In this document: one piece after another, positions 45,786-54,651 of the stretch
How the letters are laid out: the number at the start of each line of letters is the position of its first letter
How positions within the stretch are numbered: the stretch's first letter is position 1
The notes under the pieces: model-generated
Database searches by the model: none
What the model saw: the letters and a program-made list of their open reading frames with translations, nothing else
Told to the model about the DNA's origin: nothing
Made by a program: the position numbers and the translations under genes
Source: Rhizobium sp. AAP43
GTDB taxonomy: Bacteria; Pseudomonadota; Alphaproteobacteria; Rhizobiales; Rhizobiaceae
Assembly: GCF_001296045.1 (NCBI RefSeq)
Contig: NZ_LJHS01000016.1
Coordinates: 62,001 to 126,000, forward strand
Reading direction: 5' to 3'
Length of the DNA stretch: 64,000 nucleotides

Positions 45786-46358
45786 TTGAAGACAATAAGG
45801 ATCGACGAATCCGAGCAGGTGAATTTTTCGAAGCTCCTCGCATCTGTCGGTCAGGAACGGGACGTTCAGGCGTTCGAGACCATTTTCAAGCACTATAGCC
45901 CGAAGGTCCGCGCCTACATGGCGAAGCTTGCTCGGGATGGGCAGGCTGCCGAAGAGTTGATGCAGGAAACGATGTTGGCGGTGTGGAACAAGGCTGAGCA
46001 GTTCGATCCAGCGCGAGGAAACGTCTCAAGTTGGATCTTTACAATTGCCAGAAATCTCAGGATTGACGCGTTCCGGCGGGAAAAGAGGCCGACTTTTGAT
46101 CCAACTGACCCGGCTTTCGTGCCAGACGACGTGATGCCCGCCGATGTCGAATATGAAGAACGCCAAGAGGCTGACCGGCTGCGGCGTGCGATGGAAACCC
46201 TCCCACCGGAGCAATATGAACTGTTGAAGATGTCATTCTACAAGGAAGTCTCGCACAGTGCGATCGCGGATGAACTTGGCCTGCCCATGGGAACTGTGAA
46301 ATCCCGCATTCGCCTGGCCTTCGCCAAACTCCGCGCAGCCCTGGAGGAGCGGGCATGA
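45786..46358 (+). CDS. rpoE: ECF sigma factor, RpoE/ChrR-partner type
   Basis: 190 aa. Sigma region 2 spans about residues 20-90, with the core-binding and -10 recognition segment AEELMQETMLAVWNKA through GNVSSWIFTIARNLRIDAFRR. Region 4 spans about 130-185, with LPPEQYELLKMSFYKEVSHS and LGLPMGTVKSRIRLAFAKLR. The TTG at 45786 has GGAAG 9 nt upstream; the open frame extends to 45681. The downstream gene is a ChrR-like anti-sigma factor with ATGA overlap, identifying this as the RpoE type that responds to singlet oxygen and peroxides in Rhodobacter. It probably drives its own promoter and the facing cfa operon. Confidence 0.92.
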   Translation: MKTIRIDESEQVNFSKLLASVGQERDVQAFETIFKHYSPKVRAYMAKLARDGQAAEELMQETMLAVWNKAEQFDPARGNVSSWIFTIARNLRIDAFRREKRPTFDPTDPAFVPDDVMPADVEYEERQEADRLRRAMETLPPEQYELLKMSFYKEVSHSAIADELGLPMGTVKSRIRLAFAKLRAALEERA

Positions 46359-47035
46359 TGATCCAAGTAAACCACCATATCAGCGACGAACTGTTGCTCG
46401 ACTATGCGTCGGGCAACCTGTCTGAAGGATGGAGCATTGCTGTTGCCACGCATCTCGCCCTGAGTCCAGCATCGCGCGGCAGGCTCAAGCTGATGGAGCA
46501 TATGGGCGGCGGCTTCCTGGAGGCATGCGAGGCGGAGCCTGCGTCTAAAGAAGTGTCTACCGACGAGAGTTGGGCCCAGATGAAGGCTCGTCTGTCAAAC
46601 CCGGCATCGGTGCCTTCTCAGACAGTTGTGGCGTCCCCTGCGGCGGCCTCACCCGTGTTGCCTGAACCCCTTCGTTCTTATCTAGGCGGTGATGTCGACA
46701 AGCTGAAATGGCGCGCACTGGGACGGGGCGCATATCATATTCCGGTCGAAACGGCTGATAAGGATAGCCAGGTCAGGCTGCTGAAGATTCCCGCTGGGAA
46801 ACCCGTGCCTGAGCACTCACATGGTGGACGTGAGTTGACTGTAGTCCTCAAGGGTGCCTTCAGCGATGGTGCAACGGTATTCCGTCGTGGAGACATCGAG
46901 GAAGCCGACGAAACGCTGACACATCAGCCGGTGGCGACACCGGACGAGGACTGCATCTGCCTCGCCGTGACGGATGCCCCGCTGAAGTTCAAAAGCCTAC
47001 TGGTGCGCCTGGTGCAGCCAGTGCTTGGCATATAA
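46355..47035 (+). CDS. chrR: ChrR-type anti-sigma factor with cupin domain
   Basis: 226 aa. An N-terminal anti-sigma domain (about 1-85) joins a C-terminal cupin (about 110-220). In Rhodobacter ChrR the anti-sigma domain binds zinc through H6, H31, C35 and C38. Here H8 and H33 are kept, but the cysteine positions are S37 and S40 (HLALSPAS). The cupin metal set is intact: H154, H156, E160 and H190. It overlaps rpoE by 4 nt, so translation is coupled. It should hold RpoE inactive in the cytoplasm until a stress signal; how it folds without the zinc site is open. Confidence 0.92.
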   Translation: MMIQVNHHISDELLLDYASGNLSEGWSIAVATHLALSPASRGRLKLMEHMGGGFLEACEAEPASKEVSTDESWAQMKARLSNPASVPSQTVVASPAAASPVLPEPLRSYLGGDVDKLKWRALGRGAYHIPVETADKDSQVRLLKIPAGKPVPEHSHGGRELTVVLKGAFSDGATVFRRGDIEEADETLTHQPVATPDEDCICLAVTDAPLKFKSLLVRLVQPVLGI

Positions 47036-47072
47036 TGCCGCATCGCAGCGGTAAATATAACGGAGAGACGGC

Positions 47073-47474
47073 ATGACTTATGTGATCGCCTATGCCTCTA
47101 CGGCTGCCGTTTTCTTTGCACTCGACTATATCTGGCTCACGCGCCTCGCCATTGGATTCTACCGACAGAACATCGGTGATTTGCTATTGGCGACGCCCAA
47201 CTTCGCAGCTGCCGGCATTTTCTACCTGTTCTACGTTGTAGGGCTTGTCTACTTTGCTGTCCTGCCCGCCGTAACAGCTCAGAGCATTGTCACTGCTGTG
47301 GTCAATGGTGCGCTGCTTGGCCTCCTCGCCTATGGCACATATGACATGACAAATCTGGCGACCCTCAAGGGTTGGTCGCTCTCGGTCAGCATTGTTGACA
47401 TGGCCTGGGGTGCCTTTCTCTCCGCCACGGCATCTGCGGCTGGGTATTGGGTTGTCTCGCGCTTTGCCTCTTAA
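47073..47474 (+). CDS. DUF2177 membrane protein
   Basis: 133 aa. Four predicted membrane helices (about 4-22, 45-64, 73-92, 108-127). Characteristic segments are FFALDYIWLTRLAIGFYR near the N-terminus and YGTYDMTNLATLKGW in the third quarter. Function is unknown; members of this family often accompany Cfa/DUF1365 genes and RpoE–ChrR. GGAGAGACGGC precedes the ATG, 37 nt after chrR, so it is likely the third gene of the rpoE operon. Confidence 0.88.
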   Translation: MTYVIAYASTAAVFFALDYIWLTRLAIGFYRQNIGDLLLATPNFAAAGIFYLFYVVGLVYFAVLPAVTAQSIVTAVVNGALLGLLAYGTYDMTNLATLKGWSLSVSIVDMAWGAFLSATASAAGYWVVSRFAS

Positions 47475-47513
47475 GCGCTGGCAGGCTGGCTTTGGCTGCC
47501 CTATCTCTTTCAT

Positions 47514-48527
47514 ATGATAAAGCCGGACCACCTTCTCCATCCGACACCCAGCGGGCTTTATTGCCCGCTGGGTGATTTTTATGTCGATCCGGTCCGTCCC
47601 GTTGAACGGGCACTCATCACCCATGGGCACTCCGACCACGCCCGCGCCGGCCACGCACATGTGCTCGCCACCCAACAAACGCTCGACATTATGGCGATCC
47701 GCTATGGAGCGGATTTCTGTGGCACCTCACAGCGTGCCGCTTTCGGGGAGACCATCTCCGTCAACGGCGTGGCGGTGCGCTTTCATCCAGCGGGCCATGT
47801 TCTGGGTTCGGCACAAATCGAGATCGAGGCGCAGGGAACCCGGATTGTGAATTCCGGCGACTACAAACGCGGGGCTGATCCGACCTGCGCGAGCTTTGAA
47901 CCGGTGCCCTGCGATGTCTTCATCACCGAGGCGACCTTCGGTCTTCCCGTTTTTCACCATCCGGAGCCGAAACTGGAGATCCAGAAGCTGCTGACCTCGC
48001 TGCAACAGTTTCCAGAGCGCAGTCATCTGATCGGGGCCTATGCGCTGGGAAAGGCGCAGCGGGTGATCTCGCTGATCCGCCGCGGCGGCTACGAAAAGCC
48101 GATCTATATCCACGGCTCGATGGCAAAGCTTTGCGACTACTACACCGAGCAGGGTGTAGAGCTTGGAGAGCTGAGGCCTGCGACGACGGAAGACAAGAAG
48201 TCGGGTCATCTCAAGGGCGCCGTGGTGATCGGTCCGCCTTCGGCCTTCAACGACCGCTGGGCGCGGCGTTTCGACGATCCGCTCGCAATCTTCGCCTCCG
48301 GCTGGATGATGGTGCGGCAGAGAGCCAAGCAGCGCGGTGTCGAGCTGCCACTGGTGATTTCCGATCACTGCGACTGGCCGGAACTGTTGGACACGATCCG
48401 CGAAGTCGGTCCGCAGGAGGTTTGGGTCACCCATGGGCGGGAGGAAGCGCTGGTGCGCTGGTGCGAACTTGAGGGCATCAAGGCACGGCCGCTACATCTC
48501 GTCGGTTACGAAGACGAGGCAGACTGA
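47514..48527 (+). CDS. Ligase-associated DNA exonuclease (metallo-beta-lactamase fold)
   Basis: 337 aa. MBL/beta-CASP nuclease of the TIGR04122-like ligase-associated class. The metal motif THGHSDHARAG begins near residue 36. FHPAGHVLGSAQIEIE and NSGDYKRGADP supply further ligands, and ISDHCDWPEL and VWVTHGREEAL lie near the end. It occurs with ATP-dependent DNA ligase genes in many bacteria and is proposed to process ends in DNA repair. Its stop is 1 nt from the ligase ATG, so the two form an operon. Confidence 0.92.
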   Translation: MIKPDHLLHPTPSGLYCPLGDFYVDPVRPVERALITHGHSDHARAGHAHVLATQQTLDIMAIRYGADFCGTSQRAAFGETISVNGVAVRFHPAGHVLGSAQIEIEAQGTRIVNSGDYKRGADPTCASFEPVPCDVFITEATFGLPVFHHPEPKLEIQKLLTSLQQFPERSHLIGAYALGKAQRVISLIRRGGYEKPIYIHGSMAKLCDYYTEQGVELGELRPATTEDKKSGHLKGAVVIGPPSAFNDRWARRFDDPLAIFASGWMMVRQRAKQRGVELPLVISDHCDWPELLDTIREVGPQEVWVTHGREEALVRWCELEGIKARPLHLVGYEDEAD

Positions 48528-48528
48528 G

Positions 48529-50148
48529 ATGAAGGCCTTTGCCCGCCTCCTCGACCGCCTCGTGCTGACACCAAGCCGCAACGGCAAGCTGACGCTGCTG
48601 GTGGACTATTTCCGTGAGACCCGTGATCCTGATCGTGGCTATGCACTGGCCGCGCTCAGCGACGGTCTCGACATTAAGGGCGTGAAGCCGGCGCTACTGA
48701 AGGAATTGGTGCTGGAGCGGATGGACCCAATCCTGTTCCAGTATTCCTATGATTATGTCGGTGACCTTGCCGAGACCATCTCGCTCGTCTGGGAGCCGCA
48801 GGCGCTGGAGGCCGCAGGCGAGGAAGATCTCGAAAATCTATCAAAGATCGTCGAGCGCCTGCAGCGTCTGGGGCGCAACGAGACGCGCTCAGTCATGCGC
48901 GACCTCTTTGACAGGCTCGATACGTCAGAACGGTTCGCGCTAATCAAGCTCGTGACTGGAGGCCTTCGGATTGGCGTCTCGGCGCGCCTCACCAAACAGG
49001 CGCTGGCGCTCTATGGCGACAAGGATGTCGTTGACATCGAGAGCCTGTGGCATGGGCTGAAGCCGCCTTATACCGAGCTCTTCGCCTGGCTGGAAAATCG
49101 CGTCGAGAAACCTGTCTTGTCGACGCCGGCGATCTTCCATTCGGTGATGCTCTCGACACCGATCGAAGATAAAGATCTTCCCAATCTCGATCCGAAGGAT
49201 TTCGCTGCTGAATGGAAATGGGATGGCATCCGGGTGCAGCTATCCTGTTCTGGCGGTCGCAACCGGCTCTATTCGCGCTCCGGCGACGATATCTCTGCTG
49301 CCTTTCCGGATATTGTCGAGGCAGCACGGTTTGAGGGCGTGATCGATGGGGAACTTCTCGTCGGCGGCACATCCCGCACCAATGCACCGACGCGAACCTT
49401 TTCGGACCTGCAGCAGCGGCTCAATCGCAAGACGGTGACGACTAAGATGCTGGAGGACTATCCGGTCTTCATCCGCGCTTATGACATCCTGTTCGACGGT
49501 GACGCAGACGTTCGACCGGAGATCTTCCTCACGCGCCGCGATCGGCTTAGCGCACTGGTCGAGCGGCAGGAGCCGCGTCGCTTTGACCTGTCGCCGCTCG
49601 TTTCCTTCTCGACCTGGGAGGAACTGGAACAGTTGCGCGCAGCCCCACCAGATCCCGTTATCGAAGGTGTGATGCTGAAGCGGCTGGACAGCAATTATCA
49701 GGCGGGACGTGCGAAGGGTCCGTGGTTCAAGTGGAAGCGGGATCCGATGAATGCCGATGCCGTGCTGATGTATGCGCAGCGCGGTCACGGCAAGCGCTCC
49801 AGCTACTATTCGGATTTCACCTTCGGGGTCTGGACGGCAATTCCCGGCGAAGGGGATGTTCTGGTCCCCGTTGGCAAGGCCTACTTCGGCTTCACCGACG
49901 AGGAACTGGAAGTGCTCGACCGCTTCGTTCGCAACAACACCACTGACCGATTTGGTCCAGTTCGAGCGCTCCGGGCGGAGCCGGAGTATGGCTTTGTTGT
50001 AGAAGTGGCCTTTGAAGGACTGGCACGTTCGACCCGGCATAAGTCAGGGGTGGCGATGCGCTTTCCTCGCATCGCCCGACTTCGTCAGGACAAAGTGCCG
50101 AAGGACGCAGACCGGCTTGAGACGCTGGTCTCGCTGATCGACAAGTAA
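48529..50148 (+). CDS. ATP-dependent DNA ligase
   Basis: 539 aa. Three-domain ligase: an N-terminal helical DNA-binding domain (1-190), an adenylation domain with the AMP-lysine motif EWKWDGIR (about residue 225), IDGELLVGG (motif III) and EGVMLKRLDSNYQAGR (motif IV/V), and an OB domain at the end. It belongs to the bacterial ligase class found with the MBL exonuclease, usually together with an Lhr-type helicase and a phosphoesterase, both missing here. The ATG at 48529 follows the exonuclease stop. It converges on glpK with only 2 nt between the stops. Confidence 0.92.
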   Translation: MKAFARLLDRLVLTPSRNGKLTLLVDYFRETRDPDRGYALAALSDGLDIKGVKPALLKELVLERMDPILFQYSYDYVGDLAETISLVWEPQALEAAGEEDLENLSKIVERLQRLGRNETRSVMRDLFDRLDTSERFALIKLVTGGLRIGVSARLTKQALALYGDKDVVDIESLWHGLKPPYTELFAWLENRVEKPVLSTPAIFHSVMLSTPIEDKDLPNLDPKDFAAEWKWDGIRVQLSCSGGRNRLYSRSGDDISAAFPDIVEAARFEGVIDGELLVGGTSRTNAPTRTFSDLQQRLNRKTVTTKMLEDYPVFIRAYDILFDGDADVRPEIFLTRRDRLSALVERQEPRRFDLSPLVSFSTWEELEQLRAAPPDPVIEGVMLKRLDSNYQAGRAKGPWFKWKRDPMNADAVLMYAQRGHGKRSSYYSDFTFGVWTAIPGEGDVLVPVGKAYFGFTDEELEVLDRFVRNNTTDRFGPVRALRAEPEYGFVVEVAFEGLARSTRHKSGVAMRFPRIARLRQDKVPKDADRLETLVSLIDK

Positions 50149-50150
50149 CG

Positions 50151-51644
50151 TCAGCGGTTGGTCAGGCAGCGTGAGACGCTGTCCTGCCAGCCAGCGATCG
50201 CGGCCTCCCGTTCGCTGACGTCCATGCCCGGCTCGAAGCGGCGATCGCGCTTCCAGGTCGCGGCAAAGCCCTTCTGGTCGGGCCAAAGGCCGGCGCGGGA
50301 GCCCGCGAGCCAGGCGGCACCGAGGACTGTGGTTTCCAGCACGACAGGACGATCGACGGGGGCAGCCAGGATGTCGGCGAGGCGCTGCATCGTCCAGTCG
50401 GAGGCGACCATGCCGCCATCGACGCGCAGCACCGTCTTTGACGCACTGCCATTCCAATCCTTCTTCATTGCCTCCAGGAGATCATGGGTTTGGTAGGCGA
50501 CGCTTTCGAGCACAGCACGAGCGAATTCGGCCGGACCCGTGCCACGCGTCAGTCCGAAGATCGCGCCCCGAGCATCGGCATCCCAATGGGGCGCGCCAAG
50601 CCCGGTGAAAGCCGGGACCAGATAGACGCGCTGAAGCGGATCAGCCTTACTGGCCAGCGCGTCCGTCTCCGAGGCGACCTTGACGAAGCCCATTTGGTCG
50701 CGCAGCCATTGGACCGCGGCGCCGGCAATGAAGATCGAGCCTTCGAGGGCATAGGTCGTCTCGCCATTCAGGCGATAAGCGATGGTGGTGAGCAACCGGT
50801 TCGATGAGGTAACACGGTCCGTGCCGGTATTGAGCAAGGCGAAGCAGCCGGTGCCATAGGTGGATTTCATCATGCCCGGTTCGAAGCAGGCATTGCCGAT
50901 AACGGCGGCCTGCTGGTCACCGGCGACGCCGAGGATCGGGATTGCAGCTCCAAGAACTGCGGCATCGGTGATGCCGAAGTCGTCGGCGCAGTTCTTGACC
51001 TCCGGCAACATGGCGCGCGGAATGTCGAGAATAGATAGAAGCTCGTCGTCGAAGCGGTTTTCGCCGATGTCATAGATCAAAGTGCGCGAGGCATTGGTCG
51101 CGTCGGTGGCATGGACCTTGCCGCCGGTCAATTTGAAAATTAGCCAGCTATCTATTGTTCCGAAGCAGATCTCACCCTGCTCGGCTCGCGACTTCAGGCC
51201 ATCAATATTCTTTAGCAGCCAGGACAGCTTGGTCCCGGAAAAATACGGATCGAGCAGCAGCCCTGTCTTCTGCGTGAAGAGCGGCTCTAGCCCTTTGTGC
51301 TTAAGCTCATCGCAGAAGCGTGCGGTGCGGCGATCCTGCCAGACAATGGCGCGATGAACCGGAGTTCCTGTGGCTCTATCCCAGACCGCGACAGTTTCAC
51401 GCTGATTGGTAATGCCAATGGCAGTGATGTCTGTGATGGCAATCCTGGCAGCGGCGAGCGCTTTTTCGATGGTCGAGAGAACACTTTGCCAGATCTCATC
51501 AGCATCATGCTCGACCCAGCCGGAATCGGGGAAATGCTGGGTGAACTCCTGCTGTGCGACGCCCACGATATGCATCTCGTGATCGAAGATCATCGTCCGG
51601 GTGGAGGTGGTGCCCTGGTCGATGGCCAGAATGTAGCCGCTCAT
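50151..51644 (-). CDS. glpK: Glycerol kinase
   Basis: 497 aa. Phosphorylates glycerol to sn-glycerol 3-phosphate. FGGY-family fold: the ATP-site start [42 protein letters not shown], and the C-terminal [19 protein letters not shown] signature. Last gene of the glp operon, 79 nt after glpV with a GC-rich hairpin in the gap that may lower its expression relative to the binding protein. Its product feeds glpD. Confidence 0.96.
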   Translation of the reverse strand: MSGYILAIDQGTTSTRTMIFDHEMHIVGVAQQEFTQHFPDSGWVEHDADEIWQSVLSTIEKALAAARIAITDITAIGITNQRETVAVWDRATGTPVHRAIVWQDRRTARFCDELKHKGLEPLFTQKTGLLLDPYFSGTKLSWLLKNIDGLKSRAEQGEICFGTIDSWLIFKLTGGKVHATDATNASRTLIYDIGENRFDDELLSILDIPRAMLPEVKNCADDFGITDAAVLGAAIPILGVAGDQQAAVIGNACFEPGMMKSTYGTGCFALLNTGTDRVTSSNRLLTTIAYRLNGETTYALEGSIFIAGAAVQWLRDQMGFVKVASETDALASKADPLQRVYLVPAFTGLGAPHWDADARGAIFGLTRGTGPAEFARAVLESVAYQTHDLLEAMKKDWNGSASKTVLRVDGGMVASDWTMQRLADILAAPVDRPVVLETTVLGAAWLAGSRAGLWPDQKGFAATWKRDRRFEPGMDVSEREAAIAGWQDSVSRCLTNR

Positions 51645-51670
51645 TCGTCTGAAACTCCCTTATAGAAGAA

Positions 51671-51695
51671 GCCGGGGCGTAGATCCCGCCCCGGC
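51671..51695 (-). terminator. Attenuator-like hairpin between glpV and glpK
   Basis: A perfect 9-bp stem GCCGGGGCG / CGCCCCGGC with a 7-nt loop. On the minus strand it is followed by TTCTTCTATAA, a weak U-tract. It probably causes partial termination or protects the 3' end of the binding-protein message. Confidence 0.55.
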
Positions 51696-51723
51696 AGTTG
51701 TCAATTCAACAGAGCGGGCTCGC

Positions 51724-53445
51724 TTACTTCTGCCAGCTCTTGACCAGTTCGTCGTAGTTGACGGTGATCGGCTTTTCTTTTTCCTCGGCGATCTTCAGCT
51801 GCGGTGCCAGGTTGCCCTTGGCGACAGCGTCGGCATTCCACTCTTCGAGGGTCTTTTCCTCGGCAAGTGCCGGACCGATGTCACCCTGAACGCCTGCACG
51901 CTCAAGACGCTGCAGGACCTTTTCCTGCTCGGCGCAAAGCGAGTCCATGGCTTCCTGCGCGGTCTTTGCACCCGAGGATGCATCGCCGATCGCCTGCCAC
52001 CACAGCTGTGCCAGCTTCGGATAGTCCGGGATGTTCGTGCCGGTCGGCGACCACTGGACGCGGGCCGGCGAACGGTAGAACTCGATCAGACCACCGAGCT
52101 TCGGCGCACGGTCGGTGAACGACTTGTGCTGGATCGTCGATTCGCGGATGAGCGTCAGGCCAACCTGGCTCTTCTTCACGTCCACGGTCTTTGAGGTGAC
52201 GAACTGCGCATAGAGCCATGCGGCCTTGGCGCGGTCATCGGGGGTCGACTTCATCAGTGTCCAGGAGCCGACGTCCTGATAACCGAGCTTCATGCCGTCT
52301 TTCCAGTAGACGCCATGCGGGCTCGGCGCGAAGCGCCACTTCGGCGTGCCGTCGGCGTTGACGACGGCGAGGCCTTCCTTGACGAAGTCGGCCGTGAAGG
52401 CAGTGTAGGTGAACATCTGCTGGGCGACGTTGCCCTGGGCCGGCACCGGACCAGCTTCACCAAAGGTCATGCCCTGGGCTTCCGGCGGTGCATAGGCCTT
52501 CAACCAGTCGAGATACTTCTGAATGGCGTAGACCGAGGCCGGGCCATTGGTGTCTCCACCACGGGCGACGCAAGAGCCGACCGGCTGGGACTTTTCGTTG
52601 ACCTTGATGCCCCATTCGTCGACGGGCAGACCGTTCGGCAGGCCCTTGTCGCCGTTGCCGGCCATGGAGAGCCAGGCATCGGTGAAGCGCCAGCCAAGCG
52701 ACGGGTCCTTCTTGCCGTAGTCCATATGGCCGAAGACCTTCTTGCCGTCGATTTCGCGACCGGTGAAGAACTCGGCGATGTCTTCGTAAGCAGACCAGTT
52801 GACGGGAACGCCGAGGTCGTAGCCGTACTTCGCCTTAAAGTCGGTCTTGTTCTTCTCGTCGTTGAACCAGTCGTAGCGGAACCAGTAGAGGTTGGCGAAC
52901 TGCTGGTCGGGGAGCTGGTAGAGGTCGCCATCCGGAGCGGTGGTGAACTTGGTGCCGATGAAGTCGTCGAGGTCGAGACCGGGATTGGTGACGTCCTTGC
53001 CTTCATTGGCCATCCACTTGGTCAGCGAGCGGGCCTGCTGATAGCGCCAGTGGGTGCCGATCAGGTCCGAGTCGTTGACATAGGCGTCATAGATGTTCTC
53101 GCCCGACTGCATCTGGGTTTGCAGCTTTTCGACGACGTCGCCTTCGCCGATCAGGTCATGCGTGATCTTGATGCCAGTGATGGCCGTGAAGGCAGGTGCC
53201 AGGACCTTGGATTCATATTCGTGGGTGGCGATGGTCTCAGAGACCACCTTGATTTCCATGCCGGCAAAGGGCTTTGCCGCATCGACGAACCACTGCAGTT
53301 CGGCTTCCTGAGCCGCACGGTCGAGCGTCGATAGATCGCCGATCTCCGTGTCCAGGAATTTCTTCGCCGCTTCCATGTCGGCGAATGCAACGCCGGTCAT
53401 GGCGAGAAGCATCGTCGCCGTCGTCGTTAAAAGGTGCTTTCGCAT
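51724..53445 (-). CDS. glpV: Glycerol ABC transporter substrate-binding protein (GlpV-like)
   Basis: 573 aa. Periplasmic solute-binding protein of the large (type II, about 60 kDa) class. A signal peptide is at residues 1-22 (cut near AFA-DM). The mature protein shows IGEGDVVEKLQTQMQSGENIYD and YQLPDQQFANLYWFRYDWF. The order of the whole operon matches the glpSTPQUV glycerol transporter described in Rhizobium leguminosarum, where V binds glycerol. GGGAGGATACT lies just before the ATG. A two-cysteine pair (GSCVARGG and SLCAEQ) is present. Confidence 0.92.
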   Translation of the reverse strand: MRKHLLTTTATMLLAMTGVAFADMEAAKKFLDTEIGDLSTLDRAAQEAELQWFVDAAKPFAGMEIKVVSETIATHEYESKVLAPAFTAITGIKITHDLIGEGDVVEKLQTQMQSGENIYDAYVNDSDLIGTHWRYQQARSLTKWMANEGKDVTNPGLDLDDFIGTKFTTAPDGDLYQLPDQQFANLYWFRYDWFNDEKNKTDFKAKYGYDLGVPVNWSAYEDIAEFFTGREIDGKKVFGHMDYGKKDPSLGWRFTDAWLSMAGNGDKGLPNGLPVDEWGIKVNEKSQPVGSCVARGGDTNGPASVYAIQKYLDWLKAYAPPEAQGMTFGEAGPVPAQGNVAQQMFTYTAFTADFVKEGLAVVNADGTPKWRFAPSPHGVYWKDGMKLGYQDVGSWTLMKSTPDDRAKAAWLYAQFVTSKTVDVKKSQVGLTLIRESTIQHKSFTDRAPKLGGLIEFYRSPARVQWSPTGTNIPDYPKLAQLWWQAIGDASSGAKTAQEAMDSLCAEQEKVLQRLERAGVQGDIGPALAEEKTLEEWNADAVAKGNLAPQLKIAEEKEKPITVNYDELVKSWQK

Positions 53446-53527
53446 AGTATCCTCCCTAAGGTTGCGATTGCAGATTCACCAGTCGTCTGGATGGCAGCCT
53501 CCCGCCGCCATCCGCCGTTGTCTTGCT

Positions 53528-53809
53528 CTATACGTAGCGAAATACGCCGATGGCGTAGACCACGGAGAGAGCGAGAGCCCACCACAGGTTCGGCCCAACA
53601 AGGCCGAGCCAAGCGAGATGAATGAAGGCTGATCCGAGCAGCGAGACGAAGAGCCGGTCGCCGCGCGTGGTTTCGAAGCGCAGCACCCCGACCCGCGGAT
53701 TGCCGCCGGGCGAGACGTATTCCCAGATCGCCATCGACACGATGAGCGTCAGGATCGCGATGAAGAAGAGCGCCGTCGGAAGCGTCCAGGCCATCCATGT
53801 GAAGTTCAT
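53528..53809 (-). CDS. glpU: DUF2160 small membrane protein of the glycerol transporter (GlpU-like)
   Basis: 93 aa. Three hydrophobic segments (about 5-25, 50-65 and 70-88) around a short charged loop (GNPRVGVLRFETTRGDR). DUF2160 proteins are found in glycerol and related ABC operons, in R. leguminosarum as GlpU, but their role is unknown. The ATG at 53809 has GAGGAGGCG 3-10 nt upstream, which decides the start; the open frame to 53839 overlaps glpQ. It is followed 82 nt later by glpV. Confidence 0.88.
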   Translation of the reverse strand: MNFTWMAWTLPTALFFIAILTLIVSMAIWEYVSPGGNPRVGVLRFETTRGDRLFVSLLGSAFIHLAWLGLVGPNLWWALALSVVYAIGVFRYV

Positions 53810-53819
53810 CGACGCCTCC

Positions 53820-54638
53820 TCAGACGCGGCCCAGGGCAAAGCCCTTGGCGATGTAGTTGCGGACGAAATAAATCACGAGCGCCCCCGGGATGATGGTGAG
53901 CACGCCGGCGGCTGCCAGCACACCCCAGTCCATGCCCGAGGCCGAGACCGTGCGGGTCATGATGGCGGCAATCGGCTTGGCATCGGTGGTGGTGAGGGTC
54001 CGGGCAATCAGGAGCTCGACCCAGGAGAACATGAAGCAGAAGAAGGCGGCGACACCGATACCCGAGGCGATCAAGGGTATGTAGATCTTCACGAAGAAGC
54101 GCGGGAAAGAATAACCGTCGATATAGGCGGTTTCGTCGATTTCCTTCGGCACGCCGGACATGAAGCCTTCGAGGATCCAGACCGCGAGCGGCACATTGAA
54201 CAGGCAGTGTGCAAGCGCCACCGCGATATGCGTGTCGATGAGGCCGAAGGCGGAATAGAGCTGGAAGAAGGGCAGCGCAAAGACGGCGGGCGGCGCCATG
54301 CGGTTGGTCAAAAGCCAGAAGAACAGGTGCTTGTCGCCGAGGAAGCGGTAGCGGGAGAAGGCATAAGCCGCAGGCAGCGCTGCCGCCACCGAGATCACCG
54401 TGTTCAGGCAGACATAGATGATCGAGTTGATATAGCCCTTGTACCAGGACGGATCGGTGAAAATCACGGCATAGTTGGCGAGCGTCGGATTGACGGGCCA
54501 GAGCGACAAGGCGCCCGTGATTTCCGAATTGGTCTTGAAGCTCATGTTGACCAGCCAATAGATCGGCAGGATCAGGAAGACGATGTAAATCGTCGGGATC
54601 AGGAAGCCGAAGCGCGAACGATCGTCGGAGCTGCTCAT
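53820..54638 (-). CDS. glpQ: Glycerol ABC transporter permease (GlpQ-like, MalG family)
   Basis: 272 aa. Six-helix permease of the carbohydrate-uptake type. The cytoplasmic EAA-like loop EIDETAYIDGYSFPRFFVKIYIPLI is intact and contacts the ATPase. The N-terminus is short and charged, followed by the first helix FLIPTIYIVFLILPIYWL. It pairs with glpP 13 nt upstream; glpU follows 10 nt downstream. Confidence 0.92.
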   Translation of the reverse strand: MSSSDDRSRFGFLIPTIYIVFLILPIYWLVNMSFKTNSEITGALSLWPVNPTLANYAVIFTDPSWYKGYINSIIYVCLNTVISVAAALPAAYAFSRYRFLGDKHLFFWLLTNRMAPPAVFALPFFQLYSAFGLIDTHIAVALAHCLFNVPLAVWILEGFMSGVPKEIDETAYIDGYSFPRFFVKIYIPLIASGIGVAAFFCFMFSWVELLIARTLTTTDAKPIAAIMTRTVSASGMDWGVLAAAGVLTIIPGALVIYFVRNYIAKGFALGRV

Positions 54639-54651
54639 CGAGTGCGCCTCC

